A model generated the notes under the pieces. That model ran no database searches and was not told where the DNA came from. It worked only from the letters and a program-made list of their open reading frames with translations. Shown here in pieces: positions 25,501 through 36,768 of a stretch of 64,000 nucleotides of DNA. The stretch covers positions 62,001 through 126,000 of the forward strand of contig JAGTJM010000079.1 in the NCBI GenBank assembly GCA_020747015.1, written 5' to 3'. Numbering within the stretch: position 1 is the first letter of the stretch; every line of letters starts with the position of its first letter. The stretch comes from Pyrenochaeta sp. MPI-SDFR-AT-0127 (lineage: Eukaryota > Ascomycota > Dothideomycetes > Pleosporales > Cucurbitariaceae). A program made the position numbers and the translations under genes.

Positions 25501-26696
25501 TCCACGTATCGTTCAATCTAATGAACTTTTCCGACACGATGCGACATACCTTCTGATCGGCGGTACCGGTGGCCTTGGACGAAGTATGGCCAAATGGATG
25601 ATTCGAAAAGGCGCGCAAAACATTGTGCTGCTCTCCCGGAGCGGCACGTTGCGAGGAAAGGCAAAAAGTCAAATCGATGCTGCCAACAACGCCGGAGCGA
25701 ACGTTGTCGTTCGCCGGTGCGATGTCGTGAATCGCCTCGACGTTGACCAGCTGATCTCAAAGGGATTGAGTGATTTACCGCCTGTGCGAGGCATTATTCA
25801 TGGCGCCATGGTGCTTCATGTAGGTCATGCCGGTGCTACCTGCTTTGATCCATACTAATCCAACGATACAGGACGTCCTCTTCGAAAACATGACATACGC
25901 ACAATACACCTCTGTAATATCATCTAAGACCCAAGGGACCTGGAATATTTATCATGCGCTCGCCTCTGCAAAAGTCTCTGTGGACTTTTTTGTCGTAATC
26001 TCTTCGGCTGCCGGAGCAGTCGGCAACCGCGGCCAAGCCGCATATGCCGCAGCCAACACGTTCCTCAATGGCTTTGCGCAATACCTGCTCGATCGAGGCA
26101 CGATGGCTGCCTCCATCGATCTGACCGCTGTATCTGATGCAGGTTACCTGGCTGAAGATGCCGAAAAAGCAGCAGAGGTTGCACGGAACCTAGGAAGCGA
26201 TACAATTTGCGAAGCCGAAGTCCTTGCTCTTATCCAAGCGGCCATTGAAGGCAACCTAGGAAGTTGTAATGGCCATCCTATTACTGGTATGCGCATTACA
26301 CCGACCATGCGACCTTTCTGGTCCAATGACGCTAAATTTTCGCAACTTCTTCGGGCTGCCGAAGCTGCCTCTACTACGTCGCCTGGCCAGCAAAAACTTT
26401 CCTGGAGTGTTGCATTCAAGACTGCTCCATCTCGATCCGAAGCAGAGCAAGTTGTGTGCGATGCTCTGGTTGAAAAGATTGCTGAGGTCATCTCCATGGA
26501 ACCTGAAGAGCTTGATACCAGTCGAGCCCTAAGCCATTATCCTTTGGATTCATTAACGGCTATTGAAGTAAGAAATTTCATCACGAGGATGTTTGAGTCG
26601 AGTTTGCAAGTTTTGGAGTTGCTGGCTAGTGGGAGTATTGAGCTTTTGGCGAAGGTGATCTGTGTGAAGAGTAAAGTCTCACTGCCCGACGTCTAA
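19501..26696 (+). CDS. Highly reducing type I polyketide synthase (KS-AT-DH-ER-KR-ACP)
   Basis: Seven exons (19501-20269, 20316-20732, 20784-20990, 21085-21275, 21332-25447, 25499-25819, 25872-26696) give 2281 aa. KS: DTACSSS (Cys284), EAHGTGT (His419), SNIGHLE (His459). AT: GHSSGE (Ser731). DH: HxxxGxxxxP intact (His1061), but the second motif reads HPTILEQ, with Glu1254 where Asp is usual. No SAM-binding C-methyltransferase is seen; a pseudo-KR region follows DH. ER: recognisable, but the nucleotide motif is SAVGQ rather than GGVGQ and the segment after LNYRD is several residues short. KR: GGTGGLG and YAAAN (Tyr2065). ACP: LDSL (Ser2234). There is no thioesterase or release domain. The enzyme should make a reduced linear or lactone polyketide. 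The ATG at 19501 is the first in frame. Confidence 0.93.
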
Positions 26697-28117
26697 GAAG
26701 GCGATGGTAAGTGGGAAATCATAGTGTTCATAACCGCGTATCAAATACATATCAGATTCCCTTGTCTCGAAGGATTTCATGATCGCGATTCGGAATGCCC
26801 AGCAGGGTTATTCCTTCTTATTCGAAAGCGAATCTGGGTTGTACACACATACTAACTGCTCGCACGTATCTGCACAAATATAGCTACCTGCATCGAGTCC
26901 CAGTCTTATCGTCTAGTCATTGGTGAGTCAACTCGACAGTGAATACCAGCGAAATGTTACGATGTCAGGTTGGTCCCTTTCTCAATGCATAGGATTCCTG
27001 AACCGAGACACAATGGCGTGGGAGTTTCAGCGTGGGATGTTTACAGTGTGTTTATCATTAACTATTCTGCCTCATCCATCGCGGCATTTGCTGACAAAGG
27101 ATACACTTACAGGTTTGCATCAGCTTCTTTGTATTGAGTCGGACTTCGGCAGTTGCGGACCGCCGACAGAGGCGTCTTTAGGGAGTTAGGCTATGGCGCT
27201 TGATTACGCACTTGGGCTTTCATTCGGCCCTACTATGACATCTCGAGTCCGTGCTCTTCCAACTTCTCGTACAACGGACAACGTACAATGTACAGCCAGA
27301 AGAACTGATAGAAACGACGGTCGAAATTCAGTCATTAATATCACACACTCATAGACTACATTTTGGATGTCCAAATACCATGCGTGAAGCAGTCAGGGCG
27401 TTTGTGTTTGTTTTTTTACTTCGGAATACCATGACAGTCGTGGCAATGCAAGATCATATTGCCGCATTAAGATGTTTGTGTCTCATCTTCGTCCATGATC
27501 TATAACTGCCCGGTTCCTCATGCAAAGCTAACCATGTCTTGAATGTGCGATCGTACAAAACACCATCGCTGTACAAAACCAGGTAACCCCACTGCTTTAG
27601 TGGTCGATGCGGGAGGAAACAAGAATAACTACATCTTACACCTTAGCTGGAGCCTGGTCTCTAAACGCCGAAACAGTCCCAACGGACGAATTTTTCAAAC
27701 CAATTAGGACAGTAGTACGATGATTAGCTCCAGCACGAAAGAAAATTGCAATGGCAATCGGAGCCCGCGGTGTCCACGACCGTCTGCTTAGCTACGGCAG
27801 ACTAGGTCTTTTTTTTCCTGGCGGAAATGAGGGCATTCGAAGACGATAACAAGTGCCACTTGTGCACACATCGCCCGTTCGGAAGCAGTGATCGCGCCGA
27901 GCGCAAGCCCCGTTTCGATGCTGACTGGGTAACTGAATTGTCCTCTGCGGAACTATTCTTTCATAAAAGCCTTTCCCCCTTCTACTTTTATTTGACCACT
28001 TCATCTCGCCTGTCAAGACTTTCGACGTTGGAGTTGCCAGCTCCCACTCGTATCATACTATCCGCATCCAAGCACTCAGTTTGAGCCTCTCTTGGTCGCA
28101 ACCGCAGTGTATGAGCC
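26697..28117. other. Intergenic region between PKS and PDR transporter
   Basis: About 1.4 kb with only unconvincing short frames. The right side is the PDR transporter promoter and carries a GC-rich element around 27758-27772 with CGG and CCGCGG triplets, loosely like sites for zinc-cluster regulators of drug-resistance genes. No further biosynthetic gene is visible. Confidence 0.4.
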
Positions 28118-31100
28118 ATGGAGAGTCGTAGAAGAAGCGTTTCTGTCATAAACACCGACTTACCTGCTGGTGCAGGCGATTCAATCTTCCGAAGCTTATC
28201 TCGTACATTTTCCGGCAGATCCGAGCATGAACAGAGAGAGCACCAGAGACCAAGAGACAGTGCGGAAAATGATTCAGTCAAAACCAAAGTCGAACAATGG
28301 AGGCTCGCAGATGATGTAAAAGACTTTCAGGTCAATGACCCTGTTCAGGGCCGAAAGCTTGGCGTCACCTGGAAGGACCTGACAGTCAAGGTGGTACCGG
28401 CAGATGCTCGATTGCAGGAAAATGTGCTGAGCCAATTCAACTCATTCCAGCAATACAAAGAATCGCGACAAAAACCAGGACTCAAAACGATCCTGGATGC
28501 CAGCTCCGGCTGTGTGAAGCCTGGCGAAATGCTACTGGTGCTTGGGCGACCAAACTCCGGGTGCACAACGTTATTAAAAATGCTGGCGAACAAAAGGAAA
28601 GGGTACGTTGAAACCCGTACGAGTTACCCTGTGTAGAGACTAACAGACCTCGTAGTTATGCTCAAGTTGAAGGAGATGTTTACTTTGGCTCGCTTAATGC
28701 TAAGCAGGCCCAGCAGTATCGCGGCAGCATCGTGATAAACACAGAAGAGGAGCTCTTCTACCCAACTCTCACCGTAGGACGAACCATGGACTTTGCCACT
28801 CGATTAAACGTTCCTCATACTCTTCCAAAGAATGTCAGTAGTTACGAAGACTTCCGTAAGCGATACAAGTCCTTCTTACTTGACTCCATGGGCATTGCAC
28901 ATACCGAAGAGACGAAAGTGGGAGATGCTTTCGTCCGTGGCGTTTCTGGTGGTGAACGTAAGCGAGTGTCAATCATTGAGACTTTGTGTACACGAGGCAG
29001 TGTGGTATGTTGGGACAATTCAACTCGAGGATTAGATGCTTCAACGGCGCTGGAGTTCATACGCGCTCTACGGTGCTTGACAGATGCCATGGGAGTGGCT
29101 ACCATCGTGACGCTCTATCAAGCAGGAAATGGTATCTTTGATCTGTTCGACAAAGTTGTCGTGCTTGATGAAGGCAAGCAAGTATTCTATGGTCCACGTG
29201 AGCACGCACGGCCTTTCATGGAGGCCCAGGGCTTCGTTTGTGGCGATGGAGCCAATGTCGCCGATTTCCTTACCGGTGTCACAGTTCCCAGCGAGCGAGA
29301 GATCAAGCCCGAATTCGAAAACCGCTTCCCGCGTAACAACACCGAGCTCGAACACATATTCCATCAATCAACGTTCAAGTCTACCATGGACCGCGAGCTC
29401 GATTATCCTGCCACCGATGAAGCAAAGTCAAACACACGGAGCTTCTGTGAAGCAGCCGCGATGGACAAGTCTCCACGCCTCCCAAAGTCATCCCCTATGA
29501 CTGTCTCTTTTGGGAAACAAGTGAAAACCTGCATCATCCGACAGTATCAGATCATCTGGGGTGACAAAGCAACATTCTTCATCAAACAGGGCTCTACTCT
29601 TGTTCAAGCGCTCGTCGCTGGCTCGCTTTTTTATAATGCGCCTGCCAACTCCTCGGGTCTATTCATCAAGGGCGGGTCACTCTTCTTGGCGCTTCTATAC
29701 AACGCCTTGATGGCCATGTCAGAAGTTACTGACTCATATGCCGGTCGGCCAATTCTTGCGAAGCACAAGAACTTTGCCTTTTTCAATCCAGCTGCGTTCT
29801 GCATTGCCCAGGTTGTGGCTGACATTCCAATACTCTTGTTCCAGGTCACATTGTTCACGATTGTCCTTTACTGGATGACTGCGCTGAAAGCGACAGCAGC
29901 AGCATTTTTCACGGTATGACTACTCATTGTTGCTGGATAAAGATTTTCTAACTAGTGCAAGGCATGGATAGTAATTTACGTCACAACATTTGGTAAGTCA
30001 CCTAGCAAGACATGGCCGTTCATACAAGCGGGAGCCTCGCGCTGTTCATCTGCTTGATAATTTACTGACTGTCCGGTACCCAACAGCTATGACAGCGTTC
30101 TTCAGAATGGTTGGTGCAGGATTTCCAAATTTCGATGCTGCCTCCAAAGTTTCTGGGTTTGCAGTTACCGCTCTGATTCTATACATCGGATATCAGATTC
30201 CAAAACCCGCCATGCACCCGTGGTAAGCAAGTCCAGGTAGTATATATTGCAGCCAATGCATGTGCTAACCATCTCAGGTTTGTTTGGATATTCTGGATCA
30301 ACCCGCTTTCCTACGGATTTGAATCACTAATGGCCAACGAATTCAAGGGCCAGACGATACCGTGCGTCAATAACAATTTGATTCCAAACTACCTCCCCCA
30401 GTATCAAAACGCTGCCAACCAAGCATGTGCTGGTGTGGCGGGGGCTCTCCCAGGTTCTACAAACGTTAACGGAGACGACTACCTCGCAAGTCTTTCCTAC
30501 TCTGCATCGCACATCTGGCGTAACGTGGGCATATTGTGCGCCTGGTGGGCTCTCTTTGTTGGCTTGACAGTGTTTTTCACCTTGCGCTGGAATGATGTAG
30601 CAGGATCCGGAGCCTCCCTTCTGATCCCGCGGGAGAATCATAAGCAGGTTTCGCATGGTATTACGTCAACAGATGAGGAAGCACAGGCAAGTGAAAAGAG
30701 CCGCCAAGGAGCCGCTGTCAAGCCAAGCGAAGATACTGGTGCATCTCAAGATCAACTCGGAGCCAACCTCATGCGCAACACGTCCATCTTTACGTGGCGA
30801 AACTTGTCATATGTGGTCAAGACATCCTCTGGAGATCTTACATTGCTCGACAATGTGAATGGTTACGTTCGACCTGGAATGCTGGGCGCACTTATGGGTT
30901 CCTCAGGCGCTGGCAAGACGACTCTTCTCGATGTTTTGGCGCAACGCAAAACCGAAGGCACCATCCACGGAGAGGTCCTAGTAGATGGTCGCCCACTACC
31001 AGTATCTTTTCAACGGTCTACAGGATACTGTGAGCAGCTTGATGTTCACGAGCCATTCTCTACTGTTCGGGAAGCGCTTGAGTTCTCATCGCTTCTTCGT

Positions 31101-32807
31101 CAGAGTCGCGAGACATCAACACAGGAGAAGCTGGCTTATGTTGACACAATCATCGATCTCCTGGAGCTCCATGATATTCAACATACACTGATTGGCAGGG
31201 TCGGGGCGGGCTTGTCAGTTGAGCAACGCAAACGAGTGACCATTGGCGTCGAACTGGTGGCAAAACCTTCTATATTGATCTTCCTCGATGAGCCTACTTG
31301 TAAGTACTAATGTTTTTCGTACTACGCCCTCCCATGATACATCATGAAGTATCCTACCTGTAACCACCACCGCCACCACCACCTCTATCCCTCAAGTTCG
31401 TACTGTACTGACCTTGCTGCTTTGAAAGCTGGGCTGGATGGCCAAGCAGCGTTCAATACCGTCAGATTTCTCCGAAAGCTGGCCGATGTTGGCCAAGCAG
31501 TTCTCGTTACGATTCATCAGCCATCCGCTCAGCTATTCTCCCAGTTTGACACTCTTCTCCTGCTTGCGAAGGGAGGCAAGACAGTCTACTTTGGTGACAT
31601 TGGCGACAATGCCGACACCGTCAAACAGTACTTTGGCCGCTACGACGCGCCTTGCCCGCCTGAGGCGAACCCCGCAGAACACATGATCGACGTGGTTACC
31701 GGAGCAGACGGGAAAGACTGGCATCAGGTGTGGCTAAGCTCTCCAGAAGCAGCTCGCATGCAGCAAGATCTTGATAGCATCATCGCAGACGCCGCAAACA
31801 AGGAAGCCGGGACTAGTGACGATGGGCACGAATTCGCAACGGATCTGTGGACGCAGACGAAAATTGTGACGCACAGAATGAACATCAGTCTTTGGCGCAA
31901 CATAGACTATGTGAACAACAAGATCATGTTGCACATTGGCGTCGCTCTCTTTATCGGCTTCTCCTTCTGGAAGATTGGAGACTCGGTAGCCGATCAGCAA
32001 CTGGTGCTCTTCTCGCTCTTCAACTACATTTTCGTCGCGCCCGGTGTCATGGCGCAGCTTCAGCCTCTGTTCATCGACCGTCGCGACATCTATGAGACGC
32101 GTGAGAAAAAGTCGAAGATGTACTCGTGGATCGCGTTTGTCACTGGGCTGATCATTTCCGAGATTCCTTACCTCATCATTTGCAGCATTCTCTACTTTGT
32201 TTGCTTCTACTACACAGCGGGCCTGCCCGCCGCCAGTGATAAAGCAGGCGCAATCTTCTTCGTCATGCTCATCTACCAGTTCATCTACACTGGCATTGGA
32301 CAGTTTGTTGCAGCGTACGCACCGAATGCTGTTTTTGCCAGCCTAGTCAACCCGCTCATTATTGGCACACTGGTGTCGTTCTGCGGCGTCCTTGTCCCGT
32401 ATTCCCAGATCCAAGCGTTTTGGAGGTACTGGATGTACTATCTGAATCCATTCTCGTACCTCATGGGCTCGCTTCTCGTGTTTGCAGACTGGGACTGGGA
32501 GGTACATTGCACCGAAGCCGAGTTTGCAAAGTTCAACCCTCCTTTGGGCGAAACGTGCGCACAGTACCTGGAGGCGTGGATGGCTGGACCGGGGAGTCGC
32601 ATGAATCTGGTCAATCCGGATGCGAGTGCCGATTGCAGGGTCTGCCAGTACACTAGGGGGCGCGATTATCTCCATGGTGTCAACCTAGCCGAGTACTATT
32701 ATGGATGGAGAGATGCGGCGATTTGCGTCATCTTTGCGATTTCGAGTTATGCGCTGGTGTATCTGCTCATGAAGCTGAGAACCAAGGCAAGCAAGAAGGC
32801 TGAGTAG
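28118..32807 (+). CDS. Full-length PDR-type ABCG transporter
   Basis: Six exons (28118-28602, 28656-29913, 29962-29992, 30087-30222, 30278-31299, 31429-32807) join to 1436 aa; exon 3 is a 31-base microexon. The order is NBD-TMD-NBD-TMD, as in the Pdr5/CDR/BMR1 family. NBD1 has the family's degenerate Walker A (GRPNSGCTT, about residue 143), VSGGERKR and CWDNSTRGLD. NBD2 has GSSGAGKTT (about residue 844) and LSVEQRKR, with FLDEPTSGLD rebuilt across the last intron. Six hydrophobic segments follow each NBD. These plasma-membrane pumps export drugs and toxic metabolites. Lying 1.4 kb downstream of the PKS on the same strand, it is a good candidate for cluster self-resistance, though PDR genes often stand alone. 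Confidence 0.92.
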
Positions 32808-33455
32808 GCGAACAAGCCATCTGAGAGCAACCTAATTTCGCATGTCCAGGGAATGGAGTTTCTAGGGGTTTGTCTTTTATGGTTTGTATTGTTTGGCTTG
32901 TATTTTAGTCGTCGAATTTTCCCTCTGGGTAGGCTGTCTTGACGTGTTGAAGGCACTTCTTTCGATCAAATTGTATGTAGAAGATGGACATTCGAAGAGG
33001 AAATATACAATTCTACTAGGCTTTCACAACATAGATACTGGATCAGTGAGCTTCGGTCACGAGATGCTGAGACATCGTGAGGAGACGTCTCGTGATCTTA
33101 CATGGCTGTCATAGTCAGAGTGGAGGAGCAGGTGAAGGTGCGCGACAAGAGCTCTGAGTAAGAGACAGCGCGACAAGATGCACTTGAGCAATCTTGCCAA
33201 CATAAATAGAGGAAAAACATGTGATATACATTGTGTGAAAGTGGGCACGTATAACAATGCCAAAGTAAAGGCAGCGAGTGAACCGGGCCAGCTTCCCAGC
33301 CACATTCCACGCCATGACGCGAACAGCTGACTGCACTTGACCTCTCTCCACTCTCGCAGTCCTGGACGAACAAAAGTCGACGATTCTCCGCCACGCCCCA
33401 TCTGCGTCGCTCAATTGACTGTCTTCTGCTTGACTGGCAGCAATTGCAGCTCACG
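32808..33455. other. Intergenic region
   Basis: This holds the 3' flank of the PDR gene and the promoter of the AT-hook gene. Antisense frames in and after this stretch are shadows of the Arg/Pro-rich coding region. Nothing else was recognised. Confidence 0.4.
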
Positions 33456-34727
33456 ATGCCTCCCAAAGCGACATCTAAACCATTGCGCGGCCCTGGGCGC
33501 CCCACACGGGCGGCTGCACCCGCGCCCACTGCCACGCCTATTGCCACGAGCCCGTCAGCAAAGCGAGGACGCCCTGCCAAAGCTGCTGCCGTCGAAAGCG
33601 CAGATGAGCCCCCAAAGAAGCGCGGCCGGCCCGCCAAAGCAAGAGTGGAAGAGCCCGCCGCCATTTCCGTCATCAACGCCCCAAGGCGCGGTCGTCGCTC
33701 GCTCGCTGCGCCTGAGCGCGTCCAAGAAGCTGTGGTGCCCAAGAGGCGCGCTGGACGACCTCGAACAGAGCATCTGCGCGTCGAAGAGGTGCTGGTACAC
33801 AAGAAAAGCCGCGGGCGTCCACGCAAAGACGTGGCTGTCGCCGTAAAGACGCCTGTTACGCCAAAACGCGGCCGTCCGGCACGTACAACGGCTCTCGACC
33901 CTGGCCGCACAGTGCGCTCAGCGCGAGTTGCAAATCCCTCTGTCCTTCCCCGGCTTGATCCTCGCATCCGCTCCAGGCTTCGAACGCGCCTTGCGCCTGC
34001 GCCAGCGCCAAAGTCCCACACAGAAGAACCACGGCGCGCCCCTGCCAAGCGAGGTCGACCACGTAAAGCTGCCGTCCAAGTCCCAACGGCCCCTCCTAAC
34101 AAGGCGGCGGGTCGCAAGGCCACCAAGATTGCCATTGCAAAGCCTGTCGCTCCTCGCAAGCGTCGTGGCTATACTACCCGCGAGATCCCCGACAAGTTCC
34201 TCGCCCAGGTCGACCAATACCTCCAGACGCTGCTGCGAACTAGTTCGCCAGACGCCGCTGATGAAGTAGTAGACGAGGACGATCAAGTCGTCGCAGTAGA
34301 AGAAATCGAGGACGACTATGTCGTGGTGCATCATATGACGGCCGAGGTTAATGAAGAGGTAGGCGTATCCAGCCCAGAACAGGACCAACACGAATCCACA
34401 GACAATGCCATCAATGATGACAATGGCCAGCGAGGACACGTTCACGACCAGCATACGTCTGCCTTGGCCTCGCAGAATGACATGTCCAAGGACCAAACAC
34501 CCGGACCATCCGACCCAGTCCAGGAAGTCGAGATGAAGCTGAATATTCGGGAGGTCGTGCAGGTGGAGACGGCCGAGGGTACCGTCAGCCCCTCTGTCCA
34601 AGTGATTGATCAGTCACTCATAATTCACAACGACGGACCCATTGATCCGCAGCCACCCCCTCGTAACCAGCGAATCAGCCCTGCCCATGAGCCGCCAATG
34701 CCTTTTGTCAGTGCTATGCTCGGTTAA
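33456..34727 (+). CDS. AT-hook DNA-binding protein
   Basis: One exon of 423 aa starts at the ATG at 33456 (MPPKATSK). The N-terminal half carries seven GRP-core AT-hooks, such as KRGRPAK, KKRGRPAK, RRAGRPRT, KSRGRPRK and AKRGRPRK, plus a degenerate PRRGRR copy. They are spaced by Ala/Pro/Val-rich linkers. The C-terminal half switches to acidic, disordered sequence (DEVVDEDDQVV onward). AT-hooks grip the minor groove of AT-rich DNA, so a nuclear chromatin or architectural role is likely. A short block near the middle (EIPDKFLAQVDQYLQTLL) is the only stretch that looks like an ordered helix and may be an interaction site. The exact family is not recognised. Confidence 0.82.
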   Translation: MPPKATSKPLRGPGRPTRAAAPAPTATPIATSPSAKRGRPAKAAAVESADEPPKKRGRPAKARVEEPAAISVINAPRRGRRSLAAPERVQEAVVPKRRAGRPRTEHLRVEEVLVHKKSRGRPRKDVAVAVKTPVTPKRGRPARTTALDPGRTVRSARVANPSVLPRLDPRIRSRLRTRLAPAPAPKSHTEEPRRAPAKRGRPRKAAVQVPTAPPNKAAGRKATKIAIAKPVAPRKRRGYTTREIPDKFLAQVDQYLQTLLRTSSPDAADEVVDEDDQVVAVEEIEDDYVVVHHMTAEVNEEVGVSSPEQDQHESTDNAINDDNGQRGHVHDQHTSALASQNDMSKDQTPGPSDPVQEVEMKLNIREVVQVETAEGTVSPSVQVIDQSLIIHNDGPIDPQPPPRNQRISPAHEPPMPFVSAMLG

Positions 34728-35523
34728 AAGCTTGGTTGCTACGTTTTCTCACGTGTTACATGCGTACCAAAGCAGTGAGTACGGAGACTTTTACTTGAAA
34801 ACGGAACCAGATTCTGCAGTTCCCAGTACATGGTGGCGGCAAAGGGGTAGGTCTGGACATGCCTGCGTATAGCATCGCTAGCGAGTAATATTCTCTCATT
34901 AGTGTCCACTACATAATACGTGCGTGAACTCTCAGAAACTCTTTACCAAGATGAGATACCAGTCCCACGTGCTCGAGCCTTGTCTTGGCAGGGCATGCCT
35001 TCTCAGTTGGAAGACCGGGAGAATAGGCAAAATATAATAGTTAGCCCAGTACAAGCGTAATATAGCCTTTCGTTCAGCTTAATCAACAGTGTGCAACAGC
35101 AGAACATTATGAACCGATTAAAGTCAAAAGCGAAGAAGTGACCACAAGGGCTGCTTTATTAAGAGAACCAGTTGGAGAGTAGGATGGCATTTCATTCACA
35201 CATTCACATAGGCCCATGTGTATGTATACTCGAGGTAACATCCGTTCACTTGCCCACTTTCCATGCATTTCTGTCTACAGCACATGATTCCGTGAGTTGG
35301 TTAATCTGGTAGTAATTATTTCTTCGACCTCTACACGGCTATCAAAATCTCAAGGTCAAGTTCATTTGATTGTACAGTGTAGTCTTAATAGTCATAAATT
35401 TGTTATCATTGAATGTGGTATTTCGTTAAGCGCGACAAGTAGAGAAAGTATAGCTAAAAGATAGTAGTAATAGTAATACAAATAGGGCCTCGAAAATTAA
35501 GAGTATCGTTAGGGTGAGTGCTC
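34728..35523. other. Convergent intergenic region
   Basis: The region lies between the 3' ends of the AT-hook gene and the leftward hypothetical gene. The right half (35340-35510) is AT-rich with runs such as TAGTAATAGTAATA, and may be untranslated region or old repeat. No gene was recognised. Confidence 0.4.
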
Positions 35524-36669
35524 CTATGTTGAATGCCTTACCATCCAACTCCGAAATGCTTTGGCCTTGCTCGAGGTGCTTGTGCCCGCGTCGAGATGAC
35601 TAGCAGCAGAAAAGGCTTCAACGACGCTCATGGCGCCGGCTTCTTCGTCGTCGTTGAAGGGAATCAAGTCGAGGAACTGGCGAAGGATGATTGATCCTAG
35701 TCGGGCGTGTGCCTGCTCGACATAGTCGGAATTGCACGTGTCTAAGGTGGTGCGTGAGACCAGGCCCCAGCCATTTGGGGTCAGCGAGGCCTGCCGGGCC
35801 AACAGTCGCTCGCTGGAAGCCAGGAGAACGAATGCTCTTACCACGGCGGCTTTTGTGGTGGTGTGTTCTGGGGAGACGTCCAGGACCTCGAGGAAGTCGT
35901 CGAGAGACGCCGTGCCAATGAAGGTGTGGCGGTGTTTGTACTCCAAGTCACGCTCCTGCTGGATCCATGAAGGGGGCGCGCGGGATGGCGGTGATTTGAA
36001 GCTTTTGGAAGAGGGGCTAGAATTGTCCAGTCTTTGGGCCTGGGCCGTCGGGCTCTTGATGGGGAGACCGAGGGAAACCTTGCGTTGGTGGCCTTGTCCT
36101 GGGCGGGGGCCTTTTGTGGGGTTTGCCTGCAGCTGTAAGAGGCCTTCGTTTGTCTTTGGCCGGGCCAGGAGTAATCTCGACGCTCGCTGGGCGCTGTTGA
36201 TGGTGGGCGTCGATGGCGTCGACGGGGCTCGCTGGTGGCGAGGGCGTGGTCTCTGTTGGGCCACTGTGTCGTCGCCGCGATCAGTCTTGACCGACTGGGC
36301 GCGTTCCAAGCCATCAATGGAGAAGTAGTCTGGGGAGGCGTCGTCTTCCTTTATGCGGTCCAGCGAGTACAGCAGGGGCTCCTCGAACAGGGTGGTGTCT
36401 GACGCTGGGGAGAGCGAGTCGATGGGGTCGTCGAGCTTCACGCGGCTGAACTTGAGGCCATTGGCATCTGCGGCGACCCAGGGCTGTGCGGCCTGCTTGG
36501 CCAGGATGTCTCTGCGGACCGTCTCGCGCACGCTTTCCGTGTCACTGGCGCGCGAGAGGCGCCGTGTGGGCGAGCCGGGTGATTGCTGGGTGTTGTAGCC
36601 AGAGTCTCTGAGCGCGGCCATGATGGCGCTGTCCCCCCGGTCGAGGTAGAGAAGGCCGGTCCGCCACAT
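35524..36669 (-). CDS. Conserved hypothetical protein, Ser/Pro-rich N-terminus
   Basis: A single exon of 381 aa runs from the ATG at 36669; a second ATG about 16 codons in may be used. The first 240 residues are basic, Ser/Pro-rich and probably disordered, with SPGSPTRRLSRASDTESV-like segments that look phosphorylatable. The C-terminal part (LEYKHRHTFIGTASLDDFLE onward) is ordered and helical, with EHTTTKAAVVRAFVLLASSE and GSIILRQFLDLIPFNDDE. I do not recognise a named domain. A 7-bp tandem repeat begins 12 bases upstream of the start codon, so expression or start choice could vary with repeat number. Confidence 0.7.
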   Translation of the reverse strand: MWRTGLLYLDRGDSAIMAALRDSGYNTQQSPGSPTRRLSRASDTESVRETVRRDILAKQAAQPWVAADANGLKFSRVKLDDPIDSLSPASDTTLFEEPLLYSLDRIKEDDASPDYFSIDGLERAQSVKTDRGDDTVAQQRPRPRHQRAPSTPSTPTINSAQRASRLLLARPKTNEGLLQLQANPTKGPRPGQGHQRKVSLGLPIKSPTAQAQRLDNSSPSSKSFKSPPSRAPPSWIQQERDLEYKHRHTFIGTASLDDFLEVLDVSPEHTTTKAAVVRAFVLLASSERLLARQASLTPNGWGLVSRTTLDTCNSDYVEQAHARLGSIILRQFLDLIPFNDDEEAGAMSVVEAFSAASHLDAGTSTSSKAKAFRSWMVRHST

Positions 36670-36680
36670 GCTGGCTGCTC

Positions 36681-36768
36681 GCTGGACGCTGGACACTGGA
36701 CGCTGGACGCTGGACGCTGGGCGCTGGACTCCGGGCACTGGACTCCGGACACTGGACTCCGGACACTG
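36681..36768. repeat. 7-bp minisatellite directly upstream of a start codon
   Basis: About 12.5 copies of a 7-base unit are present: GCTGGAC on the plus strand in the first half, alternating ACTGGAC and TCCGGAC in the second. The alternation gives a 14-base higher-order period. The unit is not a multiple of three and lies between the promoter and the ATG at 36669 of the leftward gene. Confidence 0.9.

Noticed and set aside
33098..34159. Long minus-strand open frame of about 350 codons
   Set aside because: It is the antisense shadow of the Arg/Pro/Ala-rich AT-hook gene; its repetitive RGRP-like content simply mirrors the GC-rich coding strand.
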